A stretch of DNA of 18,503 nt from an uncultured Ruminococcus sp. (GTDB lineage: Bacteria > Bacillota > Clostridia > Oscillospirales > Ruminococcaceae). The translations under genes were made by a program, and so were the position numbers. Below the pieces are notes generated by a model that saw only the letters and a program-made list of their open reading frames with translations, was not told the origin of the DNA and did no database searches. Below, in pieces: positions 13,506 to 18,503 of the stretch. The stretch covers positions 1 through 18,503 of the forward strand of contig URTF01000040.1 of assembly GCA_900550695.1 (NCBI GenBank). The letters are read 5' to 3'. The stretch's first letter is position 1. Each line of letters opens with the position of its first letter.

Positions 13506-13538
13506 TAATTACGCATTAAGCATTACGAATTACGCATT
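13506..13538. repeat. Solo heptamer-type terminal repeat
   Basis: This 33-bp sequence equals the copy 2 terminal repeat except for one base (AATGCTT in place of AATGCGT, read on the minus strand). Its outer end forms part of the EF-G-like stop codon. No second arm or central hairpin is present, so it is a remnant or a truncated insertion. The variant base allows a 7-bp pairing GCTTAAT (13500-13506) / ATTAAGC (13515-13521) with flanking DNA. Confidence 0.85.
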
Positions 13539-15573
13539 ATTCCTCAGCGCCGCCCATTGAAAGGATAACATCGCTGACAAGGTTTCCGGGGAGCTGTTCA
13601 TAGCGGAGGAATTCGAGCGAGAAGCTGCCCTTGCCGCGTGTGATCTGGCGAAGCTGAGTTGTGAAGCTCTGCATCTCACGGAGAGGAACTTCGGCTTCGA
13701 TCTCGGTCATACCGTTCTTGACGGGAGTCATACCGATTACTCTGCCTCTGCGCTTGTTGAGGTCGCCCATGATATCGCCTGTGTTTTCGTCAGCGGCGGT
13801 AACGTAAAGCTTGCCTATAGGTTCAAGGATAGTCGGGTCAGCCTGCTTCAGGCCATCTTTGTATGCGAGCGAAGCGGCAGTCTTGAACGACATTTCCGAG
13901 CTGTCAACAGGGTGATAAGAACCGTCAACAAGGATAGCCTTTACGCCCATTACGGGGCAGCCTGCGAGAACGCCTTTCTTCACGCAGTCCTGAAGTCCCT
14001 TTTCAACTGCGGGGAAGAAGTTTTTCGGAACAGCACCTCCGACAACCTTTTCTTCAAATACAAGTCCGTCCGAAATGCATGGCTCAAATTCAATCCAGAC
14101 ATGACCGTACTGACCGTGACCGCCCGTCTGTTTCTTGTATTTGCCCTCTGCCTTCACCTTTTTGCGGATAGTTTCACGGTATGCTATCTTAGGTTCGGTG
14201 AGGGTCACTTCTGCACCGAATTTATTTTTGAGCTTAGCAACAGCGTTTTCAAGATGCTGTTCACCAAGACCCTTGAGGATCTGTTCCTTTGTGAATGGGT
14301 CAAGTCCGAAGCTGAGGGTCTTATCCTCTTCGATAAGTCTTGCGATGCCTGAGCTTACCTTTGCTTCATCACCCTGCGTCTTGGCGTGAACAGCCATACC
14401 AAAGCAAGGCTTCGGGAAGTCGGGCGAAGCAACGGTAACAACTCTCGACGAAGCGCAGATAGTATCGCCCGTATTTGCGCTTATCTTTACCGCAACAGCA
14501 ATGTCGCCTGCGGAAGCTTCTGTGATCTCGGTCTGCTTCTTGCCGACAAAGGTGTAAAGCTTGCCGATCTTTTCGGGAGCGGCTGTTCTGCTGTTGATGT
14601 AGTCGGTATTGGCAGTGATCTTGCCGCCGAGAACTTTGAGGAAGGACATTTTTCCTACGAACGGGTCGGCAACGGTCTTGAAAACGTAAGCCGCAGTCGG
14701 TTCGCTTTCGCTGTACTTGATCTCAACGATGTTTCCTGCGGCAGTTTCAGCCATAACGGGCTTGTTGTCGGCAGGCGAGGGGAGAAGAAGTGAAATTTCC
14801 TTCAAAAGCATATCAACGCCGGCGGTCGAGGTCGAAGAACAGCATACAACAGGAGTGATGATGCCCTCGTTCATACCCTTGTGGATACCGTGAACAAGCT
14901 CCTTCTGAGTGAAAGCTTCGCCCTCAAAGAATTTTTCCATGAGCGAATCATCGGTCTCGGCAACAGCCTCGGAGAATGCGGCAACAAGACCGTCCATACG
15001 GTATTCAAGCTTTTCGGAAACCTCAGCGGTAGGCATCTCGGTCTCGACAGCGTTGCCGTTTTCATCGTATGTATAAGCTTTCATTTCGATAAGGTTCACG
15101 AACGAAACTACCTGATGATCCTTTATTATCGGGAAAACAACAGGGCAGACGGTCGGGCCGAATTTCGTTTTGAGCTCGGTGAGAACGTTGAAATAATTAG
15201 CATCGGGGTCATCGACCTTTGTGATGACGAACATTTTCGGCTTGCCAAGTTCGGAGGCGAGGTCGTAAGCCTTTTCAGTGCCGACCTTAACGCCTGACTT
15301 TGCGGAAACGGTTATCATTACCGTGCCTGCGGCGGAAACGGCTTCGTACATTCCTCCTGCAAAGTCGAAAAGACCCGGTGTATCGAGAAGATTTACTTTT
15401 ATATCATTATATTCAAAAGAAACAAGCGACGATGCAAGCGTTGCGGACGATGGCTCGATCCTCTGAGAAGCACCCGATTTGAGAAGAAGTGCTTCGGAAA
15501 GCGCAGTCTTTCCTGAACCTGAGTGGCCTGCAAGGGCGATGTTTCTTATGTTTTCTGCGGAATACGGTTTCAT
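13537..15573 (-). CDS. EF-G-like translational GTPase paralogue
   Basis: This 678-residue protein has EF-G domain order: G domain, domain II and C-terminal domains III-V (for example GHGQYGHVWIEFEP in the domain IV region). It belongs to the EF-G-like (FusA2-type) group rather than canonical EF-G. The P-loop is GHSGSGKT (16-23) instead of AHIDAGKT. The DTPG motif (64-67) continues LFDF, so the catalytic His of DTPGH is Leu68. TKVD is at 118-121. The switch I stretch between residues 38 and 60 seems about 15 residues shorter than I remember for relatives. No Tet(M) signature is apparent. The start at 15573 is set by GGAGAG 9 nt upstream. It is a single gene, divergent from xpt. Its cellular role is not known; weak or absent GTPase activity is inferred. 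Confidence 0.88.
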   Translation of the reverse strand: MKPYSAENIRNIALAGHSGSGKTALSEALLLKSGASQRIEPSSATLASSLVSFEYNDIKVNLLDTPGLFDFAGGMYEAVSAAGTVMITVSAKSGVKVGTEKAYDLASELGKPKMFVITKVDDPDANYFNVLTELKTKFGPTVCPVVFPIIKDHQVVSFVNLIEMKAYTYDENGNAVETEMPTAEVSEKLEYRMDGLVAAFSEAVAETDDSLMEKFFEGEAFTQKELVHGIHKGMNEGIITPVVCCSSTSTAGVDMLLKEISLLLPSPADNKPVMAETAAGNIVEIKYSESEPTAAYVFKTVADPFVGKMSFLKVLGGKITANTDYINSRTAAPEKIGKLYTFVGKKQTEITEASAGDIAVAVKISANTGDTICASSRVVTVASPDFPKPCFGMAVHAKTQGDEAKVSSGIARLIEEDKTLSFGLDPFTKEQILKGLGEQHLENAVAKLKNKFGAEVTLTEPKIAYRETIRKKVKAEGKYKKQTGGHGQYGHVWIEFEPCISDGLVFEEKVVGGAVPKNFFPAVEKGLQDCVKKGVLAGCPVMGVKAILVDGSYHPVDSSEMSFKTAASLAYKDGLKQADPTILEPIGKLYVTAADENTGDIMGDLNKRRGRVIGMTPVKNGMTEIEAEVPLREMQSFTTQLRQITRGKGSFSLEFLRYEQLPGNLVSDVILSMGGAEE

Positions 15574-15643
15574 AACGGGATCTCTCCATTCTTGAATAAA
15601 AATTAGTATAAAATAAACAAAATATTGCTTTTTTATGTTTATT

Positions 15644-15672
15644 ATTATATACCATTTGTTTAATATAATCAA
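15644..15672 (-). promoter_or_regulatory. Promoter of the EF-G-like gene
   Basis: On the minus strand TTGATT (15672-15667) and TATAAT (15649-15644) are 17 bp apart. This gives a start near 15637 and a leader of about 64 nt. Confidence 0.75.
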
Positions 15673-15772
15673 TCCCTTAGCATCAAATTTTACAGTTATT
15701 TTAAATCTTTATATAAATTCTTGTGCATATTGACGATAGAATATACTTTTTTATAAAATACTCGGTCGGATA

Positions 15773-15801
15773 TTGACGAAAAATAATTAGTGTGGTACAA
15801 T
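15773..15801 (+). promoter_or_regulatory. Promoter of xpt
   Basis: TTGACG (15773-15778) and TACAAT (15796-15801) are 17 bp apart, with a start near 15808 and only about 40 nt of leader. A second set, TTGACG (15730-15735) with TAAAAT (15754-15759), 18 bp apart, may be a weaker upstream promoter. The 10-bp word ATATTGACGA occurs at both -35 sites, 42 bp apart. Confidence 0.75.
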
Positions 15802-15847
15802 TAAAGATAACATTTTATCGGAAAAATTTTTTGCGGAGGTAAATTTA

Positions 15848-16435
15848 ATGAAACTGCTTGAGGATAGGATCATTAAGGACGGCATTGTTAAAGACGGCGG
15901 AGTGCTCAAAGTTGACAGCTTTCTCAATCATCAGATGGATATTGACCTTTTTAACGAGATCGGAAAGGAATTCAAGCGTCTTTTCGGCGAGGAGAGCAAG
16001 CGCATCAATAAAATTCTGACGATCGAAGCATCGGGCATCGGCATTGCCTGCATCGTCGCACAGCATTTCGGCGTTCCCGTTGTCTTTGCGAAAAAAGCGC
16101 AGAGCATCAATATCGACGGCGAAGTCTACAGCACGAAAATACAGTCATTCACGCATGGAAAAGTATATGACGTTATCGTTTCAAAGAAGTACATATCGAA
16201 CGAGGATCATATCCTTATCATCGATGACTTCCTCGCAAACGGCTGCGCACTCGAAGGACTTATCGACCTCGTACAGAGTGCAGGCGCAACAGTCGAGGGC
16301 ATCGGAATATGCGTAGAAAAAGGCTTCCAGCCGGGCGGCGAGGCTATCCGCAAGAGAGGCATACACCTTGAATCGCTCGCAATCGTCGACGCAATGGACG
16401 CTTCAACGGGAAGCATAACCTTCCGCAAGCAGTAA
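15848..16435 (+). CDS. xpt: Xanthine phosphoribosyltransferase
   Basis: This 195-residue cytosolic enzyme converts xanthine and PRPP to XMP for purine salvage. It aligns end to end with the Xpt family (about 194 residues), from the opening MKLLEDRI to the C-terminus. The PRPP-binding motif ILIIDDFLANGCAL is at 122-135. The conserved EASGIG segment (60-65) and the KGFQPGG segment (158-164) are also typical. GGAGG at 15835-15839 lies 8-9 nt before ATG. It stands alone here: no xanthine permease gene follows, and the short leader has no room for a purine riboswitch. Confidence 0.95.
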   Translation: MKLLEDRIIKDGIVKDGGVLKVDSFLNHQMDIDLFNEIGKEFKRLFGEESKRINKILTIEASGIGIACIVAQHFGVPVVFAKKAQSINIDGEVYSTKIQSFTHGKVYDVIVSKKYISNEDHILIIDDFLANGCALEGLIDLVQSAGATVEGIGICVEKGFQPGGEAIRKRGIHLESLAIVDAMDASTGSITFRKQ

Positions 16436-16449
16436 AAGCGCATAAAAAC

Positions 16450-16482
16450 AGCGCCCGAAGTTTCAAGGCTTCGGGCGCTTTT
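16450..16482. terminator. Bidirectional terminator between xpt and the lipoprotein gene
   Basis: A perfect 11-bp stem (AGCGCCCGAAG 16450-16460 / 16469-16479) has an 8-nt loop and TTTT at its right foot. On the left side an A-rich stretch gives a T-run on the minus strand. It serves xpt and the convergent putative lipoprotein gene. Confidence 0.9.
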
Positions 16483-16518
16483 GTCTTAAAAAAACTGATC
16501 GGATGAATCACTGTCATA

Positions 16519-17271
16519 TTACTCATTTTCAATAATATGAGTTTCCAACGGAATAATATCTCCGTTTTCATCCCATATAAGATTATTTCTGAAGTCGTCA
16601 AAATCATCAAATCTCCAACCGTTTTCGGTCAATATAACAGTATAGTAGAAATCACGAAAGCTTTCAATGTTTGGTTCGTCACTGTGCCAGAATCTCGAAA
16701 CCGCTTTTATAGTGATCTTATTTTCAGTTTGTTCTGTAATTGAAAATGATACACTGTCAAAAGAAGGATTACTGCCGCTCTCTTGGTCAATATAACAAAG
16801 CTCACCGTCACAATTCGTATATGCTGCCAAAGACTCATTTTCTCCGGATAAAAGATATCCTGCAAAATCATCAGTAAAGTATTTTTGCAATTCATTTTTA
16901 AAGCTGTTATACGAAACTCCTGTCTTGCAGAGACCATCGGGGGAAATATCTGAGTTTTCAAAATTATGTGAGTATGTGTATCTGAAATAGTAAGTGTAAA
17001 TATATTCTGCTTCATTTAAAAGCTCGGTAAGCTCATCGTTATCCCATTCTATTGATACCCAGTCATCGTTTTGCAGTTTGTCATGTTCAGGCATAACAAA
17101 TTCAGACAACGTGCGTGGTGCGCTCGATACGGTCGTTGTGACAGAGGTTTCTGTTTCGTCATACACACTTGTCGCAAGCGATTCGGAAATGTCAGAATTA
17201 TTGACCGAATAACATGATGTAAATAAAAATGCCGTAATTACCGATATAACGTTCAAGCAGCTTTTTTTCAT
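16519..17271 (-). CDS. Putative lipoprotein of unknown function
   Basis: This 250-residue protein has a short lipoprotein signal (MKKS start, hydrophobic 6-17, then LFTSC with Cys20 as the lipidated residue). A Ser/Thr-rich linker follows (about 21-55). The remaining domain (about 65-250) is rich in Asp, Tyr and Phe and ends with a beta-like stretch around VILTENGWRFDDF. That pattern recalls NTF2-like or IseA-like extracytoplasmic domains, but this is a weak impression. The upstream AGGTGA supports the ATG at 17271. The gene is visibly more AT-rich than its neighbours, which could mean relaxed selection or recent acquisition. No clear promoter was found in the 131-bp gap after the aldo/keto reductase gene. 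Confidence 0.7.
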   Translation of the reverse strand: MKKSCLNVISVITAFLFTSCYSVNNSDISESLATSVYDETETSVTTTVSSAPRTLSEFVMPEHDKLQNDDWVSIEWDNDELTELLNEAEYIYTYYFRYTYSHNFENSDISPDGLCKTGVSYNSFKNELQKYFTDDFAGYLLSGENESLAAYTNCDGELCYIDQESGSNPSFDSVSFSITEQTENKITIKAVSRFWHSDEPNIESFRDFYYTVILTENGWRFDDFDDFRNNLIWDENGDIIPLETHIIENE

Positions 17272-17402
17272 GTTTACATTCACCTTATAAATTTTGTTCA
17301 AACTTAACAATACTACTTTGAGGTTTGGGGCAAGCAAGGCAATAGATAAAAACAGCCTATGCAGAGCGAAAGCAACAAGCTTGCACAACTACGGTAGTTT
17401 TA

Positions 17403-18266
17403 TCAGAACAGCCTCTCATCGGGATTTTCGTGAACTCCGCATTCCCCAACCATCTCAGAGAGTGCTACCATATCGGCAGGCTCAATGTCAAATCCGAAAA
17501 CGTCAAGGTTCTGCTTTATATGCTCGGGCGAAACCGACCTTGCGAGCGGAACAAAGCCGTTTTGCAAGCACCAGCGTATGCATAGCTGAGGAACGCTCAC
17601 GCCGTATTTTTCGGCTGTTTTCGCAAGCGGCTCGGACGAAAGCGCTTTGCCTGTTCCGAGAACGCTGTAGCCCTCGATGAGTATTCCTTTGCTCGTGCAG
17701 GCGGAGATGGTTTCCTCGTCAACATCACCCGGACAAAGGCGTATCTGGTTCACGCAGGGCGAAATTTCCGCCGTTTCCATAAGCGCATCAAGATGCCTTG
17801 CACAGAAGTTGCTCACGCCGACAGCACGAACCTTTCCGTCACGGAAGAGCGTTTCCATTGCGCGCCAAAGCTCGGCGTTGCGCTCTTTCCAGCAGGCACG
17901 GAATTTCAGCGGATTCGGCCAGTGTATAAGCAAAAGGTCAAGATAGTCCGTCCCGAGCAGAGAAAGCGACTGTTCGCAGGCGGCGATAGCTTCATCATAA
18001 GTTCGGATATTGTTCCAAAGCTTCGTTGTAAGAAAAAGCTCGTCACGGGCAATGCCGCTTCGCTTTATTCCCGAACCGATGAACTCTTCATTGCCGTATG
18101 CGGACGCAGTATCGATGTGCCTGTAGCCTGCACGGATAGCTTCGGCGGCGGCAAGCTCGGCGGCTGAACCCTCGATCTGCCATGTTCCGAAGCCAACGCA
18201 GGGTATTTTCACTCCGTTGAGAAGCTCAACAGTGTCGGCAGAGCCTTTAACATTATCTGTCAGCAT
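17403..18266 (-). CDS. Aldo/keto reductase
   Basis: This 287-residue NADPH-dependent carbonyl reductase belongs to the AKR superfamily (2,5-diketo-gluconate reductase-like group). The catalytic tetrad is Asp52, Tyr57, Lys82 and His115, seen in HIDTASAYGNEE, TTKLW and LLLIHWPNP. GVSNF and the C-terminal RSVSPEHIKQN coenzyme-binding segment are present. The start at 18266 is fixed by GGGAGGA about 7 nt upstream; the longer frame runs through the promoter. The substrate cannot be told from sequence. It is cytosolic and monocistronic or cotranscribed with the lipoprotein gene 131 bp downstream, since I see no strong terminator between them. Confidence 0.93.
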   Translation of the reverse strand: MLTDNVKGSADTVELLNGVKIPCVGFGTWQIEGSAAELAAAEAIRAGYRHIDTASAYGNEEFIGSGIKRSGIARDELFLTTKLWNNIRTYDEAIAACEQSLSLLGTDYLDLLLIHWPNPLKFRACWKERNAELWRAMETLFRDGKVRAVGVSNFCARHLDALMETAEISPCVNQIRLCPGDVDEETISACTSKGILIEGYSVLGTGKALSSEPLAKTAEKYGVSVPQLCIRWCLQNGFVPLARSVSPEHIKQNLDVFGFDIEPADMVALSEMVGECGVHENPDERLF

Positions 18267-18321
18267 AAAATGTCCTCCCGTATTAATTGAGCAAGTCAGT
18301 TTATACACGATATCTATTGTC

Positions 18322-18349
18322 ATTATACCACAAAACCAACTCATATCAA
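18322..18349 (-). promoter_or_regulatory. Promoter of the aldo/keto reductase gene
   Basis: On the minus strand TTGATA (18349-18344) and TATAAT (18327-18322) are separated by 16 bp, with an extended -10 TG two bases upstream. The predicted leader is about 50 nt. Confidence 0.75.
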
Positions 18350-18408
18350 TGAATTTTTTGTGTATTTTAATTAAAAATGATTTTTTGACACTTTTTTTGA
18401 AAAAATGC

Positions 18409-18437
18409 TTGACAAATATGTTGGTATCTGATATAAT
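18409..18437 (+). promoter_or_regulatory. Perfect consensus promoter of tRNA-Ser
   Basis: TTGACA (18409-18414) and TATAAT (18432-18437) are exactly 17 bp apart, with a TG extended -10 and a T-rich stretch upstream. It is the strongest promoter in the window. Its start near 18444 lies about 8 nt before the mature tRNA. Confidence 0.92.
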
Positions 18438-18451
18438 AACATAGTCGGCAC

Positions 18452-18503
18452 GGAGAAGTCGCCTAGCCCGGTTTATGGCGCACGACTGGAACTCGTGTAT
18501 GGG
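18452..18503 (+). tRNA. tRNA-Ser (anticodon GGA), partial
   Basis: The acceptor strand GGAGAAG is followed by a D arm (GCC...GGC) and an anticodon stem CACGA / TCGTG around the loop CTGGAAC. This gives anticodon GGA, which reads UCC/UCU serine codons. The window ends just after the anticodon arm, inside the expected long variable arm, so the 3' half is not seen. Confidence 0.9.

Larger units (their letters stand above)
13155..13536. other. Gene-free region with repeats between the EF-G-like gene and the secreted-protein gene
   Basis: No coding sequence is supported in these 382 bases. From left to right they hold the leader and promoter of the secreted-protein gene, a perfect 16-bp inverted repeat over that promoter's -35 region, two diverged copies of a roughly 70-bp repeat, and a solo heptamer-type terminal repeat touching the EF-G-like stop codon. 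The region appears to be a landing zone for small repeats. Confidence 0.6.

Noticed and set aside
13537..15573. Tetracycline resistance ribosomal protection protein (TetM-like)
   Set aside because: The P-loop, DTPGLFDF motif and overall character match the EF-G-like group rather than Tet(M).
17340..17402. Short palindromes after the aldo/keto reductase stop (AACTAC/GTAGTT, CAAGCTTG)
   Set aside because: The stems are tiny and not followed by a T-run, so no terminator can be called.

Overview
The window looks like chromosomal DNA of a low-to-mid-GC anaerobic Firmicute, most likely a Ruminococcus-like member of the Oscillospirales. The evidence is the strict sigma-A style promoters, strong GGAGG-type ribosome sites, the NfnAB transhydrogenase typical of anaerobes, and the codon and protein style. 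This placement is inferred from recognised protein families and was not confirmed by a search.

Layout from left to right: (1) 1-393 holds a strong terminator of a gene outside the window, an AT-rich control region, and the promoter and structured leader of gltB. (2) gltB-gltD (394-6476, +) encode glutamate synthase (GOGAT). (3) A P-type Ca2+ ATPase lies on the minus strand (9321-6655), convergent with gltD. (4) nfnA-nfnB (9563-11801, +) encode the electron-bifurcating NADH-dependent ferredoxin:NADP+ oxidoreductase, divergent from the ATPase. (5) Three minus-strand genes follow: a DUF3783-type protein, a secreted or membrane-anchored beta-rich protein, and an EF-G-like GTPase. (6) xpt (+) is divergent from the EF-G-like gene. 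(7) A putative lipoprotein and an aldo/keto reductase lie on the minus strand. (8) A tRNA-Ser(GGA) with a perfect consensus promoter begins at 18452 and is cut by the window end.

Metabolic logic: GltBD consumes NADPH to make glutamate, and NfnAB makes NADPH from NADH plus reduced ferredoxin, so the two operons are plausible metabolic partners. GltD and NfnB are also homologous flavoprotein subunits. Xpt salvages xanthine. The remaining genes are housekeeping or of unknown role.

The most interesting non-coding signal is a family of small palindromic elements (MITE-like, 175-181 bp). Their terminal inverted repeats are built from AATGCGT-type heptamers, and each full copy carries a central bidirectional terminator hairpin. 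Two full copies lie in opposite orientation at the gltD/ATPase and nfnB/DUF3783 convergent junctions. A solo terminal repeat sits at the EF-G-like stop codon. In three genes the stop codon lies inside or overlaps the repeat. The two arms of each copy have the same heptamer number, while the two copies differ from each other. The hairpin loop is flipped relative to the flanking arms between copies. I found no CRISPR array, phage, transposase gene or obvious defence system.
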